A stretch of 64,000 nucleotides of DNA from Candidatus Pelagibacter communis. Lineage in GTDB: Bacteria; Pseudomonadota; Alphaproteobacteria; Pelagibacterales; Pelagibacteraceae. The DNA lies in contig NZ_CVSF01000064.1 in assembly GCF_001179925.1 (NCBI RefSeq), positions 1-64,000 of the forward strand, in the 5' to 3' direction. Below the pieces are notes generated by a model. That model was not told where the DNA came from. It saw only the letters and a program-made list of their open reading frames with translations, and searched no databases. Of this stretch, positions 1 through 7,994 are shown one piece after another (within the stretch, counting starts at the first letter, position 1; each line of letters opens with the position of its first letter). The position numbers and the translations under genes are program-made.

Positions 1-63
1 CTCCTTGAGGCATTGAAAAAGGGTTGTGACTAAATTTAATATTATTTGTTATCTCGTCCTTTT
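1..63 (-). repeat. Inverted 63-base copy of an internal aspS segment
   Basis: Read on the minus strand, these bases are identical to plus-strand positions 34193-34255 inside aspS, which encode the HNPFSMPQGD stretch. Identity stops at base 64, where both sequences share a short TTGAAAA-like stretch, so the join looks like a microhomology junction. The intact aspS in the window is full length and in its operon, so this edge copy is the misplaced one. It may extend beyond the left edge. The most likely explanation is a chimeric join at a contig end (whole-genome amplification or assembly); a genuine inverted duplication is the alternative. Confidence 0.9.
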
Positions 64-497
64 TCAATAATAGAATTTTTATAGTCTGAGTCTAAAAATT
101 TATATAAATTATCTTTATAATTAATTATATTTTCAGACCAAATTAATTCTTCAAATGCATCTGGACTATCTAAATCGATTTTTAATCCATCACCATGTAT
201 TCTTTCCAAACTTTCGTTTTTATGATAATAAATTTTTTTAAATTTGCTCCATAAAAATGGAATTTTTGTAAATGGAAGATCAGAATACACATAACTACCA
301 AAATCTTCATGTTTAGATAAAGTTTGAGTTAAAATAGTTGTTCCTGATCTAGGCATTCCCGTGATAAAAATACATTTATTGTCAAGATTTATGTAATTAT
401 TTTTATGATTTTTAATTATTAAATCCTCAAAAAAAGAAATATTATCAATTATACTTCGAAATTTTCTTTGCAATTTTAAACCTTTTAAAATACTCAT
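42..497 (-). pseudogene. Sulfotransferase family protein, C-terminally truncated
   Basis: About 151 residues. Residues 47-54 read GMPRSGTT, the 5'-phosphosulfate-binding P-loop of PAPS-dependent sulfotransferases, preceded by the usual hydrophobic beta strand (CIFIT). Such enzymes normally run to about 280-400 residues, so the second PAPS-binding motif and the C-terminal half are missing. The last six or so codons and the stop come from the inverted aspS copy at 1-63, so the truncation is probably made by the chimeric join and the true gene is likely longer. The ATG at 497 is preferred over an upstream TTG at 503. Its start lies 11 bases from the divergent start at 509. Confidence 0.7.
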
Positions 498-508
498 ATG
501 CAAATCTT

Positions 509-1819
509 ATGATTGATAAATTACTACGTCTATCATTTTTTTTTTCATTAGCTATTTTAATATTTTTTTTTGGCTATGTTTCTCATAAATATAAAGCGAA
601 AAAAATTTTTAATACGATTGAACCAATAATTTCCAAAATAGAATTAGAATTAGATCTTGATTTTGATGAAAAATTTGGAGAGAGAAAATTAAATTTACTT
701 TTTTCAAACTCAAATTTAGCTAATGATATGAATTTTTCATATGCAAATAAACCTCGGGATAAATTCAAAAATTTTTTATTTCTAAAATTAGATCATAATT
801 ATCCTGTATTAATGAGTTCGCCTGATAGGATAATTTGGAAGTGGAATCTTGAAAAATTTAGAAATGCAAAAAAGTTAATTCCATATTTATTGTATGACAA
901 TGGTGACATAATTTTAGGAAGATATGAAACTAAGGGTATATATAAAATTGATAAAAAAGGAAAAATAATTTGGCAAAATGATTTATATAATCATCATTGG
1001 ATTTTCGTTTATGAGGGATTTCTTTATGTGCCTGGAACTACTTTTTTAAATAATAAGAGTGAATTGAAAGAAAAGATATATGAAAATTCGTTTATCAAAA
1101 ACTGTGAAGCAAAACATAAATCTAGATTTGGCACAATTATGATTATTGATGAAAAAAACGGAAAATTAGAAAAAGAAATATCTATTATTGAGTCATTCTA
1201 TAAAAATGAATTATCAAAAAAAATAATAGAAAAATATGCCTCGAATTGTACAGACACATTGCATTTAAATGATGTGAGAGTGTTAGATGAAAAAAAGGCA
1301 AAATTTTTCAGTAATGGAAAAAAAGGTGATATACTTGTTTCTTTAAGGCACTTAGATATGATAGCATTAATTGATAAAGATACTCATGATATAAAATGGT
1401 ATGTTCAAGGAAAATTTAAAAATCAGCATTCACCTAGAATTACGCCAAAAGGTACTTTGTTAGTTTTTGATAATCATTTTAAGGCTCAGAAATCGAGAAT
1501 AGTAGAGATTGATATAGTTTCAAAAAATATAGTTGGATATTATTCTGGTAAAAATTCCAAATTTTATAGCACCACAAGGGGAAGAATTCAATTAATTGAT
1601 AATAGAATTATTATTCAAAGTTCTGACCAGGGAGAAATATTTGAAATAATGTGTGACTCAGATTATTTAAGTGATATTAATTGTAAATCTAAATATTTAT
1701 TTTCTGCAGTGTTTTCAGGTTTTTACCCAAGCACTGGTTCTTCGGTCAAAGGAGGTTATATTAAGGATCAAATCTATATAGGTGATTTTTATAAAAAGAT
1801 TAATTTTATTTCAAAATGA
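509..1819 (+). CDS. Arylsulfotransferase (ASST)-like beta-propeller protein
   Basis: 436 residues. An N-terminal hydrophobic segment (about 5-25) anchors or exports the protein. The rest has propeller-like repeats typical of the arylsulfotransferase family: LHLNDV near residue 251, GDILVSLRHLDMIALID near 272, and QHSPRITPKGTLLVFDN near 305, where the conserved histidines of the family sit. ASST enzymes move sulfate between phenolic esters without PAPS in the periplasm; which substrate this one uses cannot be told. It lies between two PAPS-type sulfotransferase-like genes and overlaps the next small gene by ATGA, suggesting translational coupling. Family assignment is fairly sure, activity is inference. 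Confidence 0.7.
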   Translation: MIDKLLRLSFFFSLAILIFFFGYVSHKYKAKKIFNTIEPIISKIELELDLDFDEKFGERKLNLLFSNSNLANDMNFSYANKPRDKFKNFLFLKLDHNYPVLMSSPDRIIWKWNLEKFRNAKKLIPYLLYDNGDIILGRYETKGIYKIDKKGKIIWQNDLYNHHWIFVYEGFLYVPGTTFLNNKSELKEKIYENSFIKNCEAKHKSRFGTIMIIDEKNGKLEKEISIIESFYKNELSKKIIEKYASNCTDTLHLNDVRVLDEKKAKFFSNGKKGDILVSLRHLDMIALIDKDTHDIKWYVQGKFKNQHSPRITPKGTLLVFDNHFKAQKSRIVEIDIVSKNIVGYYSGKNSKFYSTTRGRIQLIDNRIIIQSSDQGEIFEIMCDSDYLSDINCKSKYLFSAVFSGFYPSTGSSVKGGYIKDQIYIGDFYKKINFISK

Positions 1820-2046
1820 TGAAAATCTTAAAAATTTTAATTTTTACATTTCTATTAATTACCAATGCTAATGCATATATAGGAATAGGACCTTTATTAC
1901 CTCTTCTTGGAGGTGCTATAATGTATATTTTTGTTGGTATTATTATTATTTTAGGTTTTATTTTTTATCCTTTAAAAAAAATTTACTCTTACTTGAAAAA
2001 TAAAAAAAATATTAAATCGGATAACAATAAAAGTTTAAAAAATTAG
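1816..2046 (+). CDS. Small membrane protein coupled to the ASST-like gene
   Basis: 76 residues, not recognised. The N-terminus (KILKILIFTFLLITNANA) looks like a cleavable signal peptide ending near residue 20, followed by a glycine/proline/leucine segment (GIGPLLPLLGG), one strong membrane helix (about 35-55) and a basic lysine-rich tail. It overlaps the preceding stop by ATGA, so it is probably co-translated with the ASST-like gene and could assist or anchor it; that is inference from position only. Confidence 0.55.
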   Translation: MMKILKILIFTFLLITNANAYIGIGPLLPLLGGAIMYIFVGIIIILGFIFYPLKKIYSYLKNKKNIKSDNNKSLKN

Positions 2047-2047
2047 A

Positions 2048-2659
2048 TTAATATATTTTTTCTTTAAAATAAACTTTATAAATTCGATCGAATTCAGATT
2101 TTATATGTTCCTTTAAATTTATATCTGACTGATTTTTTGAAATTATAAGCTGATTAACTTTATCAGATATAATATTATCTTTTGGATTATTTTTCCCCAA
2201 GATAGGTAGAATAACATTTCTTTCTTGTGTAGAAGAGATGAATCGTAACTTCTGCAATTCATCTTGAGTCAAAGAATAAAAATCTCGAAAAATTGGATCT
2301 TTTTTTTTTAAAGATATAGAGTTTTTATAATATCTTATTCTATTTCTAATTAAATTTAATAATGGTATTTTTTTTAAGAATAATTTAATTTTATTTGAAT
2401 TATTTATCTCAGATTGAAGAAAAGTATTTTTATTTTGATAATGAGTAAAGGAAGGGATATCAAAACGCAAACATTCGTTTGAATTAAAATATTGTAATAA
2501 ACCTTCTCTTATAGTGCTTCCACCAGATTTAGGAATGTGAACATTAAATATTATCTTGTTATGATCAATGACTGGATTTGTTTCAATTTTCATTTCTATT
2601 GTTTTATTGATCAAACTACAATTTAGGTCAATTTTTTGTAATAAATTATATATTAACAA
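2048..2659 (-). CDS. Short sulfotransferase-like protein, possibly internally deleted
   Basis: 203 residues. HIPKSGGSTIREGL near residues 42-55 is the 5'-phosphosulfate loop of the Sulfotransfer_2-like family. The region that follows (LTQDELQKLRFIS near 135-147) matches the part just before the usual 3'-phosphate motif (RDPxxRxxS), but that motif is absent and the sequence passes directly to a C-terminal-like helix. This suggests loss of about 100 residues from the core, so the protein may be inactive. An internal ATG (MKIETNPV, near residue 23) is an alternative start. It is convergent with the small membrane gene, one base apart. Confidence 0.5.
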   Translation of the reverse strand: MLIYNLLQKIDLNCSLINKTIEMKIETNPVIDHNKIIFNVHIPKSGGSTIREGLLQYFNSNECLRFDIPSFTHYQNKNTFLQSEINNSNKIKLFLKKIPLLNLIRNRIRYYKNSISLKKKDPIFRDFYSLTQDELQKLRFISSTQERNVILPILGKNNPKDNIISDKVNQLIISKNQSDINLKEHIKSEFDRIYKVYFKEKIY

Positions 2660-2705
2660 AATTTTTGTTAATTTAATTCAGTAAAAGAGCTATAATAAAA
2701 TTTTC

Positions 2706-3797
2706 ATGAATCTGGATATTTATAAAGAGACGATTTATTACATTTTATCTCCAAGTAATTTTAGTTCTGGAGGCCCAAAACATTTACATCAATTAGGTGC
2801 TGAGTTAAAAAATTTAGGCAAGAATGTTTTCATGTATTATTACCCAAATAATATAGAAGACCCTGTACATGAAAATTTAAAATCTTACGATGTACCTTTT
2901 ACAAGAAACATAGAAGACTCGAATAAAAATATTTTGATAGTAGCGGAAGTTAATGATCAAATTTTAGTTTCAAAAGAATTTAAGAATATTCAAAAGGTAT
3001 TATTTTGGCAGAGTTTAGATCATTTTTTTATAACGCACTATCAACAAAATTTTTCAAAATACATAAAATCAATCATAAAGATACCATTTAAAATTATAAA
3101 TAAATTTAATGATTTAACAAAAAATTATTTTGGCAATTTAAGTTTAGCAAAATATTTAAAAACTATTTATTTAAACTTTCCTTTTTCAAATCTAGTAAAA
3201 AAAGATGATTTTAAACTAAATCTAGCACAATCTTATTATCAACATAAAATTTTGAGCTCTAAAAATGTTGAAACTCTTTATTTAAACGATTTTATACGAG
3301 ATGAATTTTTTCAAGCAGCAAAACGTCTATCGTTAAAAGATAAAGAAAATACAATTTGCTACTACCCTGTCAAAAGCTCGAGTTTTATGAATAGAATAAT
3401 TGAAAAGAATCCTAATTTAAAATTTGTTCCTTTATACAACTATAGCATTAAAGAAATAATTGAAATTTTATCAAAAAGTAAAATCTACATAGATTTTGGT
3501 TATCATCCAGGTGTTGATGGCCTACCTAGGGAAGCAGCTATATTAAGAAATTGTATTTTAACTAACAAAGAGGGTAGTGCTTTTTATTCAGAAGCGGTAC
3601 CTATTTATGAGCAATATAAGTTTGATGAAAAACAAAAAAATTTAATAAGGATAAAAAAAAAGATCAATTATATATTTGACAATTTTGAAGATGAGCTAAA
3701 AAATTTTGAGCACTATGTAGGTATTTTAGAAAATGAAGAATCGATATTCAAATCTCGAGTAGCAAAAATTTTTGATACCGAAAAAAAAAATCAGTAA
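2706..3797 (+). CDS. Putative glycosyltransferase (GT4-like fold)
   Basis: 363 residues. The N-terminus carries SSGGPKHLHQLGAELKNLGKNV, the glycine-rich turn and helix of GT-B glycosyltransferases that scan for a sugar acceptor. The C-terminal half has a nucleotide-sugar-type region with IYIDFGYHPGVDGLPREAAILRNCIL, including the acidic E of the GT4 EX7E-like helix. No signal peptide or membrane span was seen, so it should act on the cytoplasmic side, probably in cell-surface glycan synthesis. The specific sugar and acceptor are unknown. It is a single-gene unit in the accessory left end of the window. Confidence 0.55.
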   Translation: MNLDIYKETIYYILSPSNFSSGGPKHLHQLGAELKNLGKNVFMYYYPNNIEDPVHENLKSYDVPFTRNIEDSNKNILIVAEVNDQILVSKEFKNIQKVLFWQSLDHFFITHYQQNFSKYIKSIIKIPFKIINKFNDLTKNYFGNLSLAKYLKTIYLNFPFSNLVKKDDFKLNLAQSYYQHKILSSKNVETLYLNDFIRDEFFQAAKRLSLKDKENTICYYPVKSSSFMNRIIEKNPNLKFVPLYNYSIKEIIEILSKSKIYIDFGYHPGVDGLPREAAILRNCILTNKEGSAFYSEAVPIYEQYKFDEKQKNLIRIKKKINYIFDNFEDELKNFEHYVGILENEESIFKSRVAKIFDTEKKNQ

Positions 3798-3840
3798 TAA
3801 ATTTAAATTTAAAAAATTAATTTTATTTTATAAATCGTAT

Positions 3841-4176
3841 TTATTCTAATTGACCTAAATAATTGACCATAATAACTCCTATAATAATCAAAACTATTCC
3901 TATTATACCAAAAATGTTCGGAACTTGATTGTATTTTAAGAAAGCAAAAAGAACCACTCCAGTAACTGTTAAACCACTATAAGTTGAATAAGCAAACCCA
4001 ACAGGAAGTGAGTGCATTGCTTTTGCAATACAAAACATAGTTACACACATAAACAAAATACAAAAAACAGATGGTGTTAATTTTGTAAATCCTTCAGATA
4101 CTTTAGCTAAGCTGTTGCAAACGATGCCAAAAGCAATAGCTGAAATTAAAAAAAAATATCCAAATAAAGTTTTCAT
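3841..4176 (-). CDS. SMR (EmrE-like) small membrane transporter family protein
   Basis: About 111 residues from MKTLFGYF, the size of the small multidrug resistance family; an upstream ATG at 4224 would add 16 poorly matching residues. Four membrane helices are evident. KVSEGFTKLTPSV and LPVGFAYSTYSG align with EmrE KFSEGFTRLWPSV and IPTGIAYAIWSG. In this alignment the membrane glutamate (EmrE E14), which binds protons and substrate, is replaced by glycine (AIAFGIVCNSLAK), and the EmrE W63 position is tyrosine. It therefore may not be a classical drug/proton antiporter. Fold assignment is good, function is open. Confidence 0.7.
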   Translation of the reverse strand: MKTLFGYFFLISAIAFGIVCNSLAKVSEGFTKLTPSVFCILFMCVTMFCIAKAMHSLPVGFAYSTYSGLTVTGVVLFAFLKYNQVPNIFGIIGIVLIIIGVIMVNYLGQLE

Positions 4177-4283
4177 GAGTCTAGATAAATAAAAATTTAT
4201 ATTTTTACAAATTAAGATTATCAAATTGGTTAATATTTACTATTTTATTATTTAATCTTTTCAAAAATAGTCTATTAAATCTT

Positions 4284-4925
4284 ATGGCTAGATTTAAAAA
4301 AATAATTATTGCTTGTGATGGGGAATCTGCAAGCGGTAAAAGTACAGCCGCAAAATTAGTCTCAAAAAAATATAAACTTTTACTTATTAATTCTGGTTTA
4401 TTATACAGATATTGTAGTAAACTAATTATTGAGAATAAGCCTAAAAAAACTATTCCATATCTAAGAAAAAAGTTTAAATCAATTACTTATAATACAATTT
4501 CTAAACAAAAACTTCACTCAGAAAAAATTTCAAATCATGTCGCGATTCTTGCTAAAAATAAAGATGTAAGAAAAATTGTAAACAATTTGCAGAGAAGAAT
4601 AATTAAAGCACATAATAGGATTTGTATTGAGGGTCGTGATATTGCTAGTAAGATTTTAGCAAAAAAACCAAAATACGATTTAGCATTTTACTTTGAATGT
4701 AATTTAGAAATTGCAGCTAAAAGACGTTGGTTAGAGATCAAAAAAAAAGTACCTTTGAAAGAGGTAAAGAAATCTTTAAAATTTAGGACTAAATTAGACA
4801 AACATAGAAAAAATAGTCCATTAATAAAAGTAAAAGATGCTATTTTGATTAAAACAGACAAGCTGTCAAAAAAACAGGTGTTAATGAAAATGTCTAAACA
4901 AATTGATAAATTTTTTGAGAAATAA
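4284..4925 (+). CDS. cmk: Cytidylate kinase
   Basis: 213 residues. It phosphorylates CMP/dCMP with ATP. GESASGKSTAAK (residues about 11-22) is the P-loop in the form typical of Cmk, followed by NSGLLYRYCS, the CMP-binding region. IEGRDIASKIL near 112 and AAKRRW near 150 are the conserved GRD and arginine-rich motifs, and FRTKLDKHRKNSPL matches the lid region (RxxxDxxRxxxPL). Length agrees with the family. rpsA, its usual downstream neighbour, is not present; the next gene is convergent. Confidence 0.88.
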   Translation: MARFKKIIIACDGESASGKSTAAKLVSKKYKLLLINSGLLYRYCSKLIIENKPKKTIPYLRKKFKSITYNTISKQKLHSEKISNHVAILAKNKDVRKIVNNLQRRIIKAHNRICIEGRDIASKILAKKPKYDLAFYFECNLEIAAKRRWLEIKKKVPLKEVKKSLKFRTKLDKHRKNSPLIKVKDAILIKTDKLSKKQVLMKMSKQIDKFFEK

Positions 4926-4935
4926 TATTTTTAAA

Positions 4936-5670
4936 TTAATTTTTTGTATTTTTATCTATATCGAAATTTTCTAGAGAAAGAGTTAGATTAGAATTGTTAT
5001 CAGTAATATTTTCTATTTCTTTATTTTTTTGTAATTCTCTTTGTTTCAATCTTAATTCTCTTCTATTCTCTTTCAACTCTTTTTCTTTTTGTTCTTTATC
5101 AAATTTTTCTTCCCATTCTTTGATTCTTATATATTCAAGTTGTTTTTTTCTTTCTTCATCTTCTTTTAAAGCTTTTAATTCTTTATTTTTTTTTCTTTGC
5201 TCTTTTAATTCCTTATGTTTTTGTTCTTCTTCTCTTACTTTTAGATCTATATCTTTCCTACTCTGAACTTCTTCTTTAAATTTTAATTCTTTCTCCTTAA
5301 TTCTCAATTCTTTTGCAATTGTGACCAGATGTTCATCTTTTTTTATAAGTCGTTCAGACTCAATTTTTATTTTTTCTTCTCTTAATTTAAAATCCTTTTC
5401 TTTAATTCTTAATTCCTCATCCCTAAGTTTTATTTTATTACTTTCCTTATTCAATTTTTCTTCCCAGTTTTTTAATTCTTTCCTTTCTTTTTGAATTTGA
5501 TTTTTTTCTTCAAGTTTCTGTAACTTAATATTTTTAATTTTTTCTAATTCTTTATTCTTTTTATAGTTTGAAAATGCTGCACTAATAGATTTTGTTGTAA
5601 TGGTTGCTATTTTTGCTAAACCAACTTTTTTACTATGAACTTTTTTTTTAATTTTTTTTTTATATGGCAT
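4936..5670 (-). CDS. Highly charged coiled-coil protein
   Basis: 244 residues, no recognised domain. After a basic N-terminus (PYKKKIKKKVHSKKVG) nearly the whole protein (about 40-230) is one Lys/Glu/Arg/Leu heptad-rich stretch with degenerate repeats such as LRIKEKEFK, LREEKIK and KELKE, which predicts a long coiled coil. There is no signal peptide. The composition could favour filament, nucleoid or polyribosome association, but nothing in the sequence decides. It is a monocistronic leftward gene, convergent with cmk. Low complexity makes homology searches unreliable. Confidence 0.6.
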   Translation of the reverse strand: MPYKKKIKKKVHSKKVGLAKIATITTKSISAAFSNYKKNKELEKIKNIKLQKLEEKNQIQKERKELKNWEEKLNKESNKIKLRDEELRIKEKDFKLREEKIKIESERLIKKDEHLVTIAKELRIKEKELKFKEEVQSRKDIDLKVREEEQKHKELKEQRKKNKELKALKEDEERKKQLEYIRIKEWEEKFDKEQKEKELKENRRELRLKQRELQKNKEIENITDNNSNLTLSLENFDIDKNTKN

Positions 5671-5779
5671 TTTTTAAAAAAGACATTTCACTGGAGAAAA
5701 TATTATTTTTCAATAAAAAATTTAAAAAAAAAGATTTTAAATCTGACTAATTTGGGTACAACCTTTAATTGATTTAAAT

Positions 5780-7075
5780 TTAGTAATTTTTTGTTTCTCC
5801 TTCAGCTTTTTCTGGCTCATCAATTGGCTCTGTAGTTGGATTAAGTTCAATTCCTGCAGGAGTAATTGTTTGAGGCATTGCGACAAACTGAGAGTCGGGA
5901 TTATCAATTGTTTGTCTCATTTTCATTCTATATACACCAAATACTCCAATTAGTGAGTGAAAAACGAAAAGGAATATAAAAAATCCATTAGATCCTACAA
6001 CATCCATAAATATTGAGCATAAGAAAGGACCACTCATTGCGCCTAATCCAAATGCAAATTGAAGTCCAGCACCTGCTGCAACAAATCTATCTTTTGAAAT
6101 ATTGTCATTAGTATGTGCTAAAATTAATGAAAACATAGGCAAGCTGCAAAAAGAAAAAAGAATAAAAAATATATAAAACCAAGTTTTACTTGTTGCTAGA
6201 CCATCTGGTAAATACATTTGTCTAGAAACTAAAATTGCTATAATTGCAAAAACTGCTGCACCAAACGTAGAAAATACAATTACTTTTCTTCTATCGTAAA
6301 TATCTGAAATTTTTCCGATAGGAAATTGTGCTATAGCACCAGAAATAGCTAAAAGGAATGTTACAATAGATATTTCTAATATAGTAAAATTCATAGATGT
6401 TGCATAAACCGCTAATAATGTAAATAATGCAGATTGAATAGTGCCATAAAACAAAGAGCTTACCATTCCAAAAGGTGAAGCCTCATAAAGTTCTTTAAGA
6501 TTCATTGCTTTTATTTTTTTAAATGTGGGAGGTTTTTTTTTGGTTAACAATATTGGTATTAAGGCAGCCGAAGTTATGATAGATATTAAAATGAAAGGTT
6601 CAAAATTTTTTGGACTACTAAAATTTAAAAGAAACATACCAATCCCCATCGATCCGTATAGGATAACCATATAAATTGACAACACACTCCCTCTATTTTT
6701 GTTACTTGATCTATCATTGAGCCAACTTTCAGCTACAGTATATATGCAAACCATACTTATCCCAGTTAGCACCCTTAATAAAAACCACACAAAAGGATGT
6801 ATTATAGTTGAATGGGCTAAAATAACTAATGAAGCTAACGATGCAAAAGCAGCAAACACTCTTATATGTCCAACTCTAGAAATTATAGTCGGAATAGTTG
6901 CAGCCCCTATAAAATATCCTACAAAATATCCAGACATCATAAATCCAGTGGCTGTAAGACTAAATTCTTCTTGAACTGCTCTCACACCAAGTAGAGATCC
7001 TTGAAAGCCATAAGCCATCATAATACATCCCATACCTAAAAATAGTGCCCAAGAATTTTTTAAAACTTTATTCAT
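5780..7075 (-). CDS. MFS transporter, YcaD-like
   Basis: 431 residues with about 12 membrane helices and a soluble C-terminal tail rich in Pro/Glu/Thr (about 395-431). The loop between helices 2 and 3 reads SRVGHIRVFA, the loop between helices 8 and 9 reads GKISDIYDRRKVIV, both basic MFS signature loops, and VAESWLNDRSSNKNRGS near helix 5 is typical of the YcaD group of putative permeases. The substrate is unknown. It is last in the leftward run beginning with rpsF, after the EamA gene with a 58-base gap. Confidence 0.8.
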   Translation of the reverse strand: MNKVLKNSWALFLGMGCIMMAYGFQGSLLGVRAVQEEFSLTATGFMMSGYFVGYFIGAATIPTIISRVGHIRVFAAFASLASLVILAHSTIIHPFVWFLLRVLTGISMVCIYTVAESWLNDRSSNKNRGSVLSIYMVILYGSMGIGMFLLNFSSPKNFEPFILISIITSAALIPILLTKKKPPTFKKIKAMNLKELYEASPFGMVSSLFYGTIQSALFTLLAVYATSMNFTILEISIVTFLLAISGAIAQFPIGKISDIYDRRKVIVFSTFGAAVFAIIAILVSRQMYLPDGLATSKTWFYIFFILFSFCSLPMFSLILAHTNDNISKDRFVAAGAGLQFAFGLGAMSGPFLCSIFMDVVGSNGFFIFLFVFHSLIGVFGVYRMKMRQTIDNPDSQFVAMPQTITPAGIELNPTTEPIDEPEKAEGETKNY

Positions 7076-7133
7076 AAAAGCTGACGTAACTATTCGCGAT
7101 GTATTAATAAATCAAGTCTTATTTGTGACAAGC

Positions 7134-7994
7134 TTAAGAATTTTTGAGCTTCAAAAACGAATGAACTGCAATTGTAGTAATTATCAACAATCCTCCATGA
7201 AGAGTTTCAAGGGTAGGTTGTTCCTTGATTATAAGCCAAACCCAAATCGGTCCTATAATAGTCTCTAGTAAAAAAAATAGATTTACTTCTGCGGCTGGTA
7301 TAAATCTTGGAGCAATGGTAACTAATACAAATGGAATTGCTACACAAAGGATACACATCAATGGAACAATTATTAGGTCTTTATTTTCTAGCATAAAGCT
7401 CTCAATAAAAAACAAAGCAAATACTGCAACAAATAATTTACCTATTACAGCGGCAGGAACTAAATTTTTGGATTTGGCAGACCTTATAGTAATTGCTCCA
7501 ACAGCAAGACCTATTGCGGTAATAAATCCTAATATATCGCCATAGAAATTACCTAATTTAAGTGAGTCAAAAAAAATATAAATCACAGCTAAAAAAGTTA
7601 TGATTATTGAAATCCATGTTTTTTTATCTGGAGGTTCTTTTAAAACTATTGCACCTAAAATAGCAGATAACATTGGCGCAGTAGCTATCATCACTAGTGT
7701 ATTAGCAACATTTGTATTTTGAATTGAAACAACAAAAGTAACGTTTGTTATACTAAAAGTGATAATATAGATAAGTCCATGATAACTGCTTGAGAAAAGA
7801 ATCTTAAAAAAATTTAATTGATAAACTATAAGCATTATAAAAAACACTGTAAAAAAAGGTATAATTCCTCTATAAAATACTAAACCCCAAGTATCAACAT
7901 TTGAAAGTCTTATAAACAAAGAGTCTGGAGTAATAAACATTACTGCAACAAAAGCGAGCAAAGAACCTTTTTGTTGATCAGTAAGATTATTCAT
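7134..7994 (-). CDS. EamA-family (DMT) transporter
   Basis: 286 residues forming about ten membrane helices in two repeated EamA halves. The first half ends with ATAPMLSAILGAIVLKEPPDKKTW and the second with FFLLETIIGPIWVWLIIKEQPT, the paired end-of-repeat motif of drug/metabolite transporters. The substrate is not predictable; many members export amino acids or small metabolites. Its start overlaps the gshB stop by 4 bases, so it is probably cotranscribed with the glutathione genes. Confidence 0.8.
   Translation of the reverse strand: MNNLTDQQKGSLLAFVAVMFITPDSLFIRLSNVDTWGLVFYRGIIPFFTVFFIMLIVYQLNFFKILFSSSYHGLIYIITFSITNVTFVVSIQNTNVANTLVMIATAPMLSAILGAIVLKEPPDKKTWISIIITFLAVIYIFFDSLKLGNFYGDILGFITAIGLAVGAITIRSAKSKNLVPAAVIGKLFVAVFALFFIESFMLENKDLIIVPLMCILCVAIPFVLVTIAPRFIPAAEVNLFFLLETIIGPIWVWLIIKEQPTLETLHGGLLIITTIAVHSFLKLKNS

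Noticed and set aside
4994-5266. Ser/Phe/Cys-rich frame opposite the coiled-coil gene
   Set aside because: It is the antisense image of Lys/Glu codons and not a protein-like sequence.
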